The notes below the pieces were generated by a model, which was given only the letters and a program-made list of their open reading frames with translations, ran no database searches and was not told the origin of the DNA. Position numbers and translations under genes: made by a program. Positions 1 to 11,758 of a DNA stretch of 64,000 nucleotides are shown here, piece by piece; within the stretch, counting starts at the first letter, position 1; each line of letters starts with the position of its first letter. This stretch comes from Callorhinus ursinus (Eukaryota > Chordata > Mammalia > Carnivora > Otariidae): NCBI RefSeq assembly GCF_003265705.1, contig NW_020312867.1, positions 9,523,228 through 9,587,227 on the forward strand, read 5' to 3'.

Positions 1-331
1 CCACTCTATTGATTGTGTGTCATATTTATTGAGATCATGTTTAATTCAGATTAACCTGGGTGGAAATGAAATCTTTATGATGCTAAGTCTTGAAAGTGTC
101 ATGTGAAATGTAGCTCATTTATTGTATGAGAGGCAATAAGGAGGGTTGTTCAAGTCTCCTATTCCCTTGTTGATCTTCTGCTTAGTAGTTCTGTGTTGAA
201 AGTAGCGCATTAGAGTCTCCAGTTATTGTTGTTGAATTATCTATGTCTTCCTCCAGTCTGTCATTTTTTGTTTCTTGTATTTTGGAGCTCTATTATCAGG
301 TGCATATATGTTTATAATTATTACTTCTTTC

Positions 332-532
332 TTTTTTTTTTTTTTAAAGATTTTATTTATTTATTTGAGAGAGAGAGTGAGAGAGGGAGAGCCCAAGAGG
401 GGGTAGGGACAGAGGGAGAAGCAGACTCCCTGCTGAGCAGGGAGTCCGATGTGGGACTCGATCCTGGGACTCTGGGATCATGACCTGAGCCAAAGGCAGT
501 CGCTTAACCAACTGAGCCACCCAGGCGCCCAT
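332..532 (-). mobile_element. Can-SINE (SINEC)
   Basis: Minus-strand SINEC with tail, CT-rich region and gagccacccaggcgccc head at the right end. It is flanked by ataattatta-c/t-ttctttc copies at 314-331 and 533-550. Confidence 0.9.
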
Positions 533-707
533 ATAATTATTATTTCTTTCTGACAGATTGACATTTTAACATAAAATGTCTTTATCTCTTGTAATAATTT
601 TGTGTTAAAGTCTATTTAGAATGGTATTAATAAAGTTACTCCAGCTCTCTTCTGGTTAGTTGTTTTGATACATCTTTTCCAACCCCGTTATTTTCAACCT
701 ATTTCTT

Positions 708-939
708 TTTTTAAAAAATATTTATTATTATGAGCTTACTTTATTTTATTTTTTTAAAGATTTTATTTATTTGACAGAGAGAGACACAATGAGAGAGGGA
801 ACACAAGCAGGGGAAGTAGGAGAGGGAGAAGCAGGCCTCCCACTGAGCAGGGAGCCTGATGAGGGGCTTGACCCCAGGACCCCAGGATCATGACCCGAGC
901 TGAAGGCAGACGCTTAATGACTGAGCCACCCACGTGCCC
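708..939 (-). mobile_element. Can-SINE (SINEC)
   Basis: Minus-strand SINEC with diverged head (cacgtgccc). It is flanked by the 19-bp duplication ttattttcaacctatttct at about 689-707 and 940-958. Extra AT-rich sequence lies in its tail. Confidence 0.88.
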
Positions 940-1288
940 TTATTTTCAACCTATTTCTGTCTTTGAATCTAAACCATGCCTTGCATATACATCATATAGT
1001 TAGATTATGTTCTTTAATCCATTCTGCCAATCTCTGCCTTTTAATTTGAGTATTTAATCCATTTACATCTAATGTACTTACTGATAAAGTAGGATTTATG
1101 TCTGCCATTTTGCAATGTGTTTTCTGTTGTATTTCCTCTATTCCTCTATTACTGCCTTTGTGTGTGTGTTAAATTGATATTTTCCAGTGTACTGTTTTAA
1201 TTCTGTTATTGTTGTTACTGTATTTTTAAGTAATATTCTTAGTGGTTGTTCTGGGAATTAAAATTAATATCTTAATTTAAAACAATCT

Positions 1289-1500
1289 GGGGCGCCGGAG
1301 TGGCTCAGTCATTAAGCGTCTGCCTTTGGCTCAGGTCATGATCCCAGGGTCCTGGGATCAAGCCCCACATCGGGCTCCATGCTCGGCAGGAAGCCTGGTT
1401 CTCCCTCTCCCCCTCCCCTGCTGTGTTCCCTCTCTCGCTGTGTCTCTCTCTGTCAAATAAATAAATACAATCTTTAAAAATAAATAAATAAATAAATAAA
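1289..1500 (+). mobile_element. Can-SINE (SINEC)
   Basis: Plus-strand SINEC, head gggcgccggagtggctcag, ending in repeated taaa. It is flanked by aaaaca-a/g-tct copies. Confidence 0.9.
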
Positions 1501-1514
1501 ACAGTCTAATTTAG

Positions 1515-1701
1515 GGATGCCTGGGTGGCTCAGTTGGTTAAATATCTCACTTCAGCTCAGGTCATGATTTCAGGGATCAAGCTCTGCATCAGGCTCCACA
1601 CTCAGCAGGGAGTCTCCTTCTCCCTCTCCCTCTGCCCCTCCCCCCACTCGTGCACTCTTGCTCTCTGTCTCTCAAATAAATAAATAAAATCTTTTAAAAA
1701 C
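1515..1701 (+). mobile_element. Can-SINE (SINEC)
   Basis: Plus-strand SINEC directly after the previous one, flanked by a/gtctaatttag at 1503-1514 and 1702-1713. Both copies share the same taatttag neighbourhood. Confidence 0.9.
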
Positions 1702-1873
1702 CAATCTAATTTAGATGAATATCAACTTAATTTCAATATACACAAAACAATGCTTTACTATAGCTCCATTGCCTCAGTTCTCCTTTGTTATATCCTTGTC
1801 AATCACATTGTATTTTTACACATTACAAGCCCATCAACACAGTTTTATAATCACTGTGTTCATTAATATTTCT

Positions 1874-2069
1874 TTTTTTAAAGGTTTTATTTATTTGAGA
1901 AAGAGAGAGAGCCAGGGAGAGAGCATGAGCAGAGGGGAGGGGCAGAGGCAGAAGCAGACTCCCCACTAAGCAGGGAACCCAGTGTGGGGCTCAATCCCAG
2001 GACCCTGGGATCATGACCTGAGCCAAAGGCAGATGCTTAACCAACTGAGCCACCCAGGTGCCCCATTCC
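1874..2069 (-). mobile_element. Can-SINE (SINEC)
   Basis: Minus-strand SINEC flanked by cattaatatttct at about 1861-1873 and 2070-2082. Confidence 0.9.
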
Positions 2070-2779
2070 CATTAATATTTCTCATAAGAAAGATCTAACT
2101 TAAAGAAAGCTCACTAACAAGTGAGGAATTCTCTCAATTTTTATCTGAAAATGTTGTAATTCATCTCTCATTTATTTAATTTTTCAAGAATTTATGCTTC
2201 ATGTTTTAAGGATAGTTTTGCTGGATATAGAATTTTTCTTGACAGTCGTTTTCTTTCACTACTTCGAATGTCATCCCACTATTTTCTGACTTCCATAGTT
2301 TCTGATGAGAAGTCAGCTGTTAATCTCATTGAGGCTCTCTTGTAGGTAATGAGTTGCTTCCTTGTTGCTTCCCAGATTCTGTCTTCAGCTTTTGACAGTT
2401 TGAGTATGATGTGTCTACATTGTGGATCTCTTTGAGTTCCTACTACTTGGAGTCCATTAAGCTTCTTGGATTGCAGAATAAGGTTTTTCACCAAATTTAG
2501 GAAGTTTTTGGCAATTATTTCTTCAAATATTCTTTCGGTCCATTTCCCTTTCTTCTTTCCTGTTGGGGCTTCCATTATGAATATATTAGTATGCTTGACG
2601 GTTTCCCACAACATCTTAGACTCTGTTCACTCTTCTTTGTTCTTTTTCCTTTCTGCTCCAAAACTAATCTCAACTGACCTATCTACAAATTCACTGATTT
2701 TTTGTTTTTGTCAATTCAGATGTGCTGTTAAGTTTGTCTAGAAATTTTTCATTTCGGTTGTCCTTTTCAGCTCCTGAGT

Positions 2780-2970
2780 TTTTTTAAAGTTTTATTTATT
2801 TGTTTGAGATAGAGACAGAGGGAGCACAAGTGGGGGGACGGGCAGAGGGAGAGGGACACGCAGAGTCCCCACTGAGTGGGGAGCCCAGTGAGGGGCTCAA
2901 TCCCAGGACCCTGAGATCATGACCTGAGCCAGAGTCAGACACTTAACTGACTGAGCCACCCAGGTGTCCC
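2780..2970 (-). mobile_element. Can-SINE (SINEC)
   Basis: Minus-strand SINEC with tail ttttaaagttttatttatt at the left and gagccacccaggtgtccc at the right. Target duplication not resolved. Confidence 0.85.
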
Positions 2971-4544
2971 ACATTTCCTGAATTTAAATGTGGTTCTTTT
3001 TTTTTTTTTTAATTATTTGTATCTCTTTATTGATGTTCTCTATATGGTGAGGTATTCTCATACTTTTTTTAATTCTTTAAACATATCTATATTGGCTGAT
3101 TTAAAGTCTTTATCTAGTAAATCTAATATGTGGGCTTCTTCAGGGACCATTCTTATTAATGCTTTATTTCTCATGTATGGGCCATACTTTCCTGTTATTT
3201 TGCACATCTCATAATTATTCATTGAAAACTGGGCATTTTAATAATACAGTGTAATAACTGGAAATCAGCTTCCCCTTCCCAATGTTTGTTGCTGTTAATC
3301 TTTGTTTACTTAGTGACTTTTGTGGACTAATTCTATAAAGTCTTGTCATGTGTGGCCACTAAAGTTTTTGTTCAGTTAGCTTAGTGGTCAGCTTATGATT
3401 GGACAGGCATTCCTAAATGCTTTAAACCAATTTGTCTTCAATCATTTGCCAAATCATTTGCTGCATATGTGTTGTGGCATGCCTTCAACGTTCCAGCAAT
3501 TTACAACCCTGACTTAACTTCCTGCTTGTGCAGGTTTTAGAATCAGCCAGAGATAAGAGACTAGGGCCTTCTAAGATCTTTCCTGGACATGTGCTCTTCC
3601 CTGCACATGCACATGGCCTCCTAGATCTCCAGAAATATATGAAACTTCTCAGAGTGCCCCCATGAACATGTCATTTCCACTTTTTCCTTTAAAGTTTCCG
3701 GCCAGACTCTTGTTTTCCCCAACTAGTGTCACTGCCTCCAACCACAGCAATGTTAAACAATTGACAATGGTTGTTTTCAACAAACACCATGAGGATGGGG
3801 ATTTTCCCAATAAGCAAAGCTCTGGGTCAGGTCAAATGACTACTCCCATGAATGGGGTTGTCAGGGAGCTGCCAGACAGATCAAATAGTGACAGTTGTCT
3901 GGGAATACACAGTGAGAAGCTCCACACAGTCTTATCCTTACAATGGCTACTAGGCAGCTAGTGTTCCCAGCTACCATGGTTGCAATGCTGCTGGTTTTCA
4001 AATCTACTGCAGAGCTAGAAAGAAGGGGATGGGAATAGGGCAAATTAAAATACTGCAAAGCTCTCTGTTATTAAGATTCATTAATTTCTCTTGAATAAAT
4101 ACTCCATGGATTGTGCAAAACTTCTGTTAATTTCCAAGTTCTGAAAAAGTTTATTTCAACAGCTTTTGCCTGTCTTCCTCTTGGTGTTATCAAGGAATGG
4201 ATTTTCACAGGTTCCTTCCCTGCAATTCTCAGAGTTCTTTCTCTGCAACTGACACTCTTAAGTGTCAAAATCCAGGATTTTACACTGTTTCCTATTAAAA
4301 GTGATTTGGGGGCGTTGGTCCAGTATTCATCCAGTCATAGTAATTTTGACTCTTGAATTCCATCATGAATCAGTGAGCGCCTGCTGTGAGGATGGATGAT
4401 GGATCACTGGGGAAAAACGGGAAAATTTAAACAATGATTCCTGCCCTCTGAGAGCTTACAGAGCAGTTGAAGAGATAAAACATAACTGTTCAAGCCTTTA
4501 CCTATGATACAAGGAAAGAGAGATCAACGTAAAGCTTTAAGACA

Positions 4545-4740
4545 ACACTGTCAACAGAACTCTCTGCAAGGATAGAAATGTTCTGCACCGACCCGTGTGG
4601 TAGCCAACAGGCTCATGTACCTATTGGGCACTTGAAATGTAGCTATTATGACTGAGGAACTGGATTTTTAATTTTATTTGATTTTAATTAATTCAAACTT
4701 AACCACATGCAGCTACCGTATTGGACATCACAGCTCTAAG
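4545..4740. repeat. Ancient interspersed repeat, copy 1 of 3
   Basis: Text such as ggtagccaacaggctcatgt and accacatgcagctaccgtattggaca recurs at 7975-8290 and 11213-11755. Its ends are complementary (gtagcc...acatg / catg...ggctac), as expected of a fossil DNA transposon. I do not name the family. Confidence 0.55.
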
Positions 4741-6415
4741 ACTAAATATTTTCTTGATTGGCCTGGTGTGGGAGTGGGTGGGGAAGATTCCCTGCTGTGG
4801 GAAGCCTGCGGTTCTCCTCCTCTGGCTCCCAGGGTGGACTGGAGCTGTGGGCTATGAATGCACTCTGGCGTGTCGTTATGCCTGGGGCAGAGTGGCTTTT
4901 GTAGTGATGTTGTTGAAACAGGTTGTGTCTGAGCCACCTGGCAGAGGTAAGCTTTAGTTTCCCCTGTTGTGGGCAAACTTAAACCCCAGTGTCTAGGTCA
5001 GGCACAACCTGACAAAGGCAATGATAAGAAGGGGTTGCAAGAACTGTAAAAGAATCAACTTTCCTTCTTAACCCAATGGTCAACGCAATATTCAGTTTTT
5101 TTTTCCACAGCCACAAAACAAGCTCACAATGGTGTCCACCTCCTCGACTCTTTCCAGTAGGGTTTCTTTGCTCCCACACTGATGCTGCAAGCACAGGCTT
5201 CTGTCTGGAGCCCATTCTGGCAATTCTCCTGGGTCCTAGAACCTCACTGCTGGGTCAGTGCCGAGGTGGGACTGAGGTTTCCCTCTTGCCTGCAGAATGA
5301 ACTGCACTTCCTTCCCCACTCCACTCCTTGCAGAGCTGGGAGCCCTTGAGAGAGAGAGAGAGAGAAGCAGAGGGGGTTCATGTGAGATTCTCCCATGACC
5401 CCCAGGACTCCCCAAGCCACCCCTAGGGGGTGACCCAAGGACAAGGGTCCCCAAGCCACCCCTAATTCAGAACAGAGATTTAAGGGAAAACTACCGGGCA
5501 GCTGAAGCTGAGCTCAGGGTCAGAGTGGCCCCCACACTGAGGCAGGAGTGGAGCTATGGACAATGTCCCCAGAGGATATTGGAGGAGAGAAGAAGCATGG
5601 GCATGAGAAAGTCTGGGGGGACCATAACAGGTTGAGTGGGAGATGGCTAGCAAATCACCTGTCTGCAATTTGAATGATAAATTCTCTCCATAAAGTTAAG
5701 GGTTATTCAGAATTGGGAGAGGCAAGCCAACGTGGAATGTCTGGCCAGATGACTTGGATCAAGGCTCCCACCTCCCTCAGTTAAGTAAGATGTACTTATG
5801 CAGGGCCTGCCACGATATCATTTCTTACCCCAGCCCACCTTCACCCTGATTGCCCATCTCAGAGAACTAGCCTCGACAGCACCAAGAAAGTCAGTTAGAG
5901 CTAAAGGAAAGCTTCCTGACTCTGACCACGGTGAGAGATGAGCAGGAGAGGAGTCTGAGCCTCTGTCAGGGGTCCTGGGATGTCTGCGGCTGGGAGTGGA
6001 ATGGTTTCTGAATGGGAAGGGGGCAACGCTCGGCCTTCTGTCCTCTCTGCCCTGGGTCGCTTGGCACGTTAAGGAAGGTGCCGGGCCTTACCGACCCCCA
6101 GCCTCTGCCTCTCACATGTTTCATAAATAGGAGGTGCCAAGGTTTGTGGCTTGGGAGCCTGGCTCACCCACCCAAAGCCAGAAGAACACACAGCTTCCTC
6201 TCTTCAGTCTTGGGACCCCTCTGTTCCCCTTCAGATCCCCAAATTACTTACAAGCACATCTCCCTCCTCTGTGGATTCCATCTGCCTGTCCATCTCCTCC
6301 GTCCGCCACCCTTCCCACCTTTTCTCTATCCCAGCTCCTCTTCTTGTTCTTCCCTTGGAGTCCAGCATCCTGCATTCACAGAGGATTCCCAAGGCTGAGG
6401 GGGGAGGTGTCATGC

Positions 6416-6417
<2 letters not shown>
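4741..6417. other. EBF4 intron, no recognisable feature
   Basis: Unique sequence apart from a short (GA)n at 5350-5366. The open frames present are short, overlap on both strands and show no family resemblance. Confidence 0.5.

Positions 6418-6419
<2 letters not shown>

Positions 6420-6466
<47 letters not shown>
6420..6466. repeat. (GT)n microsatellite
   Basis: About 23 uninterrupted GT units within the EBF4 intron. Confidence 0.98.
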
Positions 6467-6467
<1 letters not shown>

Positions 6468-6719
6468 TGTCCACATGGGCACAAAATGGGCTTCATGCTC
6501 AGGTGACCCACTGTAACTGTGCTTCCACGTGGCCCTGCCGCTCCGCGTGGGGCACCCAGAGGCCTCCCATTAGCAGCCCCTCTACCCCTCCATCCCTCCC
6601 TCAGAGACGTGGAGTCACCACCACTCTTCATGGGCAGCTAGGGGCCCCATTGCAGTCTCTTTACCACCTCTCCCCCTCTCCTCAGGCCCCATGCCCAGCC
6701 CTGAGGTTTGGAGAGCCTA

Positions 6720-6930
6720 GTAAGTGCCCTATCAACATGTTAATCAAATTACTTAGGAGCTAAAATTGACGCTGTTCATTAATTATACAAGATTATGCTA
6801 ATTGTGCATGCAAATGCATGCAGGGGAACAGAAGGTGTTCAGGCGCATGGTGGGCCATTAGCATAGAGGATGGGGTGCGGGTGCATTGGCATGCTAATGT
6901 ATGCGCCCCGGCTATTTATAGTCCCCCAGC
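6720..6930. promoter_or_regulatory. Candidate intronic enhancer: octamer and homeodomain-like sites
   Basis: A perfect octamer, atgcaaat (6808-6815), sits inside the near-palindrome tgcatgcaaatgcatgca. Around it are TAAT-type motifs (gttaatcaaatta, cattaattata, gctaatgtatg, attagcat) and a TATA-like ctatttatag at 6913. The cluster is AT-rich in an otherwise GC-rich stretch and is not explained by a repeat I recognise. Function is inferred. Confidence 0.35.
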
Positions 6931-7469
6931 CCATCTGCACTGCAGCCACCTCTGCCCCAAGTAAGGATCATGGTGGGGAGCCCAGGTCCAGGCCTGGCAG
7001 GTGGCTGTGGCCCCGGGGACACTTGGCTTTGGCTGCTGCCCCAGGCCGAGATCAGGAAGTAGGGGGCACCACCCCCATCTGGGCCACCCCAACCGGGGCC
7101 TGGATCATCACCCCAACCCCCTCGCTCACCATCCCTAGGTGCCCACTTCCCTGGAGGCAGAATGCCTCCAAATGACACAGCCAATAAGGCGCCCTCTGCT
7201 GACTCCCCACCACCCAGCTTCCAAATCCCAGACCCTGGTCCACAGCTCTCCTGTTCTGTCTTGTCAGATGCCACCGGGAAAGTGTGCCATGCATGCCCCC
7301 AGGCCCTTTGGCAGGACTATTTATTCCCTTTGCCTGAAGGGCCCCTCCTCTTACTCCTCTTTCAGGGAAAATGCCCCTGGTCTTTCAAGGCCCCAAAGAC
7401 CTGTAGGAGCCCTCCTGTCTCTGCCAGACACAGTGGCTGGCGCACTTACGCAGGGCAGCTTACACAGCT
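6931..7469. other. EBF4 intron, no recognisable feature
   Basis: GC-rich unique sequence. Long overlapping open frames on both strands reflect composition; none resembles a known protein. Confidence 0.4.
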
Positions 7470-7640
7470 GGGTCCACCACTCTATCGTACTGACTGGACT
7501 TTAGGTTCCTCTCTTTCCTGCTGGATTGTAATTTCCTTAAGACCTTATTCACCTCTAGATTGCACTGCCTGAAACACGTAAGGTGTCAAATACATCTTTT
7601 TCAATGGGTGTGTTGAATGAATGAGGGAATGAATGGTCCA
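7470..7640 (+). mobile_element. L2 LINE fragment, 3' end
   Basis: Diverged L2-like text: ggattgtaatttccttaag, then a ttgaatgaatgagggaatgaatgg ending typical of L2 3' ends. Confidence 0.5.
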
Positions 7641-7974
7641 GCCATCTGGATCCTCCTCTGCCCTTGAGCTGGGGGCAGGGAGTTGCAGACAGTGACAACA
7701 GGGCACAGACCCTGCCCTGGAAGATGTTCTGTTTCTTCGGAGGCTCATGAGCTCAAAGGCAAGGCCTTTGGAGTCAAAATTAGCTGAGGATTCTCCCGGC
7801 CCCAATTCCCCATCCCAGGCTGTAATGTGAGCTTTGGACTTAGAAATAAATATCTAGTTTTATTCTACACTTTGCCCCCATTCTGCTTTGTCTCCCAAGG
7901 TAGTCACAGGACACTTGTTTGGAACACCCTGCCCCAACCCATGTATCCATTCCCATCACTTCCTCTTTCTTGAT

Positions 7975-8290
7975 CTGTACTGTCCAATATGGTCGGTAGC
8001 CATGAGCCACATGTGACTATCTCAGTTTAAATTAAAATGAAACAATGGGGCGCCTGGCTGGCTCTCAGTGGAGCATGGGACTCTTGATCTCGGGGTTGTG
8101 AGTTCAAGTCCCACATCAGGTGTAGAGATTACTCAAAAGTAAAATCTTAAAAAAAAAAAACAATAAAAGTAAATACATTAAGATGAAACAAAATTGAAAA
8201 CAGTTTCTCAGTCACGCTGACCACATGCCAGGTGCTCAGTAGCTACATGTGGCTAGTGGATATCATTTTGGGAAAAGCTCTCTCGGACAG
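7975..8290. repeat. Ancient interspersed repeat, copy 2 of 3 (SINE inside)
   Basis: tgtccaatatggtcggtagcc at the left and gtagctacatgtggctag at the right, the same family as 4545-4740 and 11213-11755. A short tRNA-type SINE splits it. Confidence 0.55.
8047..8160 (+). mobile_element. Short tRNA-derived carnivoran SINE
   Basis: About 110 bp: head ggggcgcctggctggctc, B-box-like ggttgtgagttcaagtccc, then tgtagagattact and an A-rich end. It lacks the CT-rich part of full SINECs. Similar copies lie at 28004, 32620, 33465 and 55957. Confidence 0.8.
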
Positions 8291-9640
8291 CGCTTGTAAT
8301 CTAGACATTACTAACAGTTTTCTCTCTGCAAGGGGGAACAGGGTTCCCACTCGAAGGGAGTCTCTCATGGGATGTGGGGAGGGCAAAGGTGGTGCAAAGC
8401 TGTGTGACCTGGTATCTTAGGATGAGATTCCTAGAAGCAGAGCTGGAGATGGGGTTGCTTGTGAAAGGGGTTTACTGGAGGAGAGCTCTGGGGAGAAAAA
8501 GAAGGGAACAGCATCCACAGGAGAAGCTTAGCAAGGAGACTGGGGTCTGGAGTCTGGCACCAGCCTGAGCCCTTGGGGAGTTCTGGAATGTGAAGAGCAC
8601 AGGAAGTTGGTCCTCCGAGTGATTACAGTCTGTCTTTGGCTGAGGGCTGCTGGTGAGGGGCATATGCTTCTGCCTGAGGGTAACTTGAGGGTAGTGGGGG
8701 GCAGCTGTGAGCCCTTTAATAGCCAATGCTCACAGCGGCCGGGGGTAGGGGAATCCAGCAGGCACCCACCACCCTCTGGTACCTGGACACTGCTTTCCAC
8801 CCCTGAGAACCCAGAGTTTGCGAGTGGACTCACATCACTCACTTCCACATGTTCCTTTATCTATGGAGTCGCTTCTGAGGAAAGCGCTGGGCTGGGGAGC
8901 TCTCCTTATGCAGTGGTGTCACCCCTGAGAAGTTATATATACATCAGATGTTTGCACCAGAGTCACATTCAATCCAACATTTGCTTCCTTGGTACGGATT
9001 ATTCCATTGACAAGAAAGGTTCGTTTTAATTTCATCTAGAGTTGTTTTTACAGGGAGGAATAGAAAGCATTTATAGGAACAACGAGGAAGGCTAAGCTAC
9101 GTTCAGGATGTGGTGAGACAGGTGTGCGAGCGAACTGCTCTTACCTTTCACTTAAATCATAGGTGACCGGGTCACGATGCATAACTACCACCCTTGAATT
9201 GCCCTATTAGCTGGATGACCACTGTCCACAGTGCTTCCTCTGGTCTTTTATTAAACTTTTTATAATGGAGAATGTTGAACATCTAGGCCAGAAGAGAATA
9301 ATGAACCACCAGTACCCTTCACTGAATTTCAACAATGATCAATTCTTGGCTCATCTTGTGCAACTAGTCTTTAATCCTGAACACCTTCTCGGACTGAGAG
9401 CAGCAGTCAAAACAGCCAAAGGCCTCCAATTAGGAGCAAGGGGACCTGCGTCTCCTTTGCAACCTTGCTGAATTTGTGACCTTGAAGATATCGCCACGAA
9501 ATGGCCAAACATATCCCTGTGCAGCCTGCCTCTCGGAGCTCCTTTTGAAGGAGGCTTGCTTGCCAGCCTCATGGCTGGGGCAGGGTTGGACTCTGAGAGC
9601 CCAATTAGAGGGAATTTTCCATGATTCTTGTCAATATCGA
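8291..9640. other. EBF4 intron, mostly unique
   Basis: No exon found. Text near 8405-8500 (gattcctagaagcagagct ... gagagctctggg) resembles 26285-26345 and may be an old repeat pair. Confidence 0.4.
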
Positions 9641-9644
9641 TGGT

Positions 9645-9830
9645 TCATAGAGTCGTATCCAGACTTTGGCGTTTACTGTGACTTTGTAGTTTATTCTTGC
9701 TTACCCTTGGTTTCCTCATCTGTAAAGTGGGAATGATCACAGACCTACACCACCTCAGGGGTATGAGAGGATTAAACAAGGTAATGCCAACGATGAGCTC
9801 AGCAGAGTTCCAGGTGCTTGAGAGATTAGA
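9645..9830 (+). mobile_element. MIR SINE fragment
   Basis: ggtttcctcatctgtaaagtgggaatgat is the MIR core; the flanks are diverged. Confidence 0.6.
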
Positions 9831-9846
9831 CCTGGATCACTTTTTA

Positions 9847-9851
<5 letters not shown>

Positions 9852-9886
<35 letters not shown>
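9852..9886. repeat. (GT)n microsatellite
   Basis: About 17 GT units in the EBF4 intron. Confidence 0.97.
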
Positions 9887-9887
<1 letters not shown>

Positions 9888-10520
9888 TTTTGTATTTTAT
9901 TTGTAACTCATTCTTGTATTTTTGGTATTTTTCTTATAGTAATTCTAATGGCCTAATGGCAGGTCCTGGGACTTCACTTCTCTCTTGCTCCTCTTCCTGT
10001 GAGGCCCAGATAAGGAGACGTGCCCTCTTAGAGCCTCATGGCCACAGTGGGGCTGGCTCTGGGCACAAGTCCTGCACTGACCCAGAGAGCATCCTAAAAT
10101 GCTCACTCTCCTTGGGGATACTCAGGTCAGCCAGGGCTATGCACTTGGCCTGGTCTTGCTTCCCCTTCCTCCTCCCCTTCCCCCCCTCCGCTCAGACCAG
10201 CCAAGGAAAAGGGGTTCCCGCAGGCTCACTTCCGGGCTCATGGTAGGGAGCTGCTCAGAAAATGCCCCTCCCCGAGGCTTATCCAGGCGTGGCTGGTGGG
10301 TGCTTCCCTGGTGACAAGCAAGGCTTCACAGCCTCTCGACCAAGTGCACATGCAGTCTTCTGCCTCAGGTACCTGTGGGATATCCCGGGCCCTAGAACTT
10401 GGTCCTCACTTACCCAGACCCTGCCAGGTTCTTTCTAGGGAAGGAGGAAGGGAGAAGAAATGGGGGTATGTAAAAAAAAACAAAAAAACAAAAAAACACT
10501 GGACTACAATTGCCAAGTTA

Positions 10521-10719
10521 GGGGCCGCCTGGGTGGCTCAGTTGGTTAAGTGGTTAAGCGTCTGCCTTCGGCTCAGGTCATGATCCCAGGGTCCTGGGAT
10601 CGAGCCCCGCGTCGGGGTCCCTGCTCCGCGGGAGGCCTGCTTCTCCCCCTCCCCCTGCTTGTGTCTCTCGCTGTGTCTCTCTCTGTCAAATAAATAAATA
10701 AAATCTTTAAAAAAAAAAG
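10521..10719 (+). mobile_element. Can-SINE A of a two-SINE composite
   Basis: Plus-strand SINEC, head ggggccgcctgggtggctcag, with a 9-bp internal repeat (ggttaagtggttaag). Its left target duplication is caattgccaagtta (10507-10520). The matching right copy is found only after the next SINE, at 10962. Confidence 0.88.
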
Positions 10720-10766
10720 AAAATGAGATATATTATTAGAAAAGCTAGTAAAAGTAAGTGAGGGTA

Positions 10767-10958
10767 GGGGCACCTGGGTGGCTCAGTCGTTAAGCGTCTG
10801 CCTTTGGCTCAGGTCATGATCTCCAGGTTCTGGGATCGCGCCCCATGTCGGGCTTCCTGCTCACGGGGAACCTGCTTCTCCCTCTCCTCCCTGCCTGTGC
10901 TCTCTCTCTCACTATCTCTCTCTCTCTCTCAAATAAATAAATGAGATCTTAAAAAAAC
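10767..10958 (+). mobile_element. Can-SINE B of a two-SINE composite
   Basis: Plus-strand SINEC, head ggggcacctgggtggctcag. It has no duplication of its own that I can find; its tail abuts caattggcaagtta (10962-10975), which matches the sequence before SINE A at 13 of 14 bases. Confidence 0.88.
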
Positions 10959-11212
10959 AAACAATTGGCAAGTTAGCTACAAAGCTCGTTAATGTCCCTA
11001 GAACGATATAATTACAAACTTTAGGGCAAATTTCTCTACCAAACAAATTATTTACTTCTCCCAATAAAAATCATTTACATCTTATCATTTGCCTGCAAAT
11101 TAGCACCACCTTTATAGAGTCTAGGTCCCAATCAATAGCAAATACAAGTCAAAGTTACGTTCCCCTAGGAGAATTAGGTAACACTTAAGTGGCTTTGTTA
11201 ACGTAACACTGG

Positions 11213-11755
11213 AGAGCAGCATTGTCCAATATAAATATAATGCAAGCCACAAATGTCATTTTAAATTTTCACTAGTAGCCACATTTTTTTTAAAGATTTT
11301 ATTTATTTATTTATTTGACAGAGGGAGACACAGCGAGAGAGGGAACACAAGCAGGGGGACTGGCAGAGGGAGAAGCAGGCTTCCCGCGGAGCAAGGAGCC
11401 TGATGCGCGGCTCGATCCCAGGACCCTGGGATCATGAGCTGAGCTGAAGGCAGACGCTTAACGACTGAGCCACCCAGGCACCCCTAGTAGCCACATTTTT
11501 AAAACAAGAAAAGGAACTGGTAGCATTAATTGTGACAATATATTTTATTTAATCCAGTATATCTAAAATATTATTTCAGTGTGTAACCAATACAACAGTG
11601 TTACTAGTCAGCTATTTGGCATTCTGTCGTATTTTTCCTAAGTCAGTCATTGAAATTCGGTGTGTATTTTATACTTACATCTCAATTCAAACCACATTGC
11701 AAAGGCTCAATGCCTCACAGGGCTAGTGGCTGCCGGATTGGATAGTGTAGCTCTA
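11213..11755. repeat. Ancient interspersed repeat, copy 3 of 3 (SINE inside)
   Basis: Starts gcattgtccaatataaat and ends ggattggatagtgtagctc, complementary ends as in the other two copies; about 345 bp without the inserted SINE. Confidence 0.5.
11289..11483 (-). mobile_element. Can-SINE (SINEC)
   Basis: Minus-strand SINEC with the exact 17-bp target duplication ctagtagccacattttt at 11272-11288 and 11484-11500. Confidence 0.92.
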
Positions 11756-11758
11756 GAT

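Larger units (their letters stand above)
1..4340 (-). mobile_element. Old L1 LINE remnants, antisense, broken by SINEs
   Basis: The AT-rich plus strand reads like the complement of L1 ORF2 and 3' sequence: tttaatccatttacatctaatg near 1050, cttcaaatattctttc near 2520, and ggccatactttcctgtt near 3180. No open L1 frame remains. Six SINEs interrupt it, several with clear target duplications. The boundary near 4340 is approximate. Confidence 0.6.

Noticed and set aside
6410..6631. Open frames made of Thr-His or Cys-Val repeats at microsatellites (also near 9854, 17279, 20222, 57606)
   Set aside because: Translations of (GT)n/(CA)n repeats, not genes.
8047..8160. tRNA-like A and B boxes
   Set aside because: They belong to tRNA-derived SINEs. 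The body does not fold as a complete tRNA, and the A-rich ends with target duplications mark them as retroposons. The same holds for the other SINEs.
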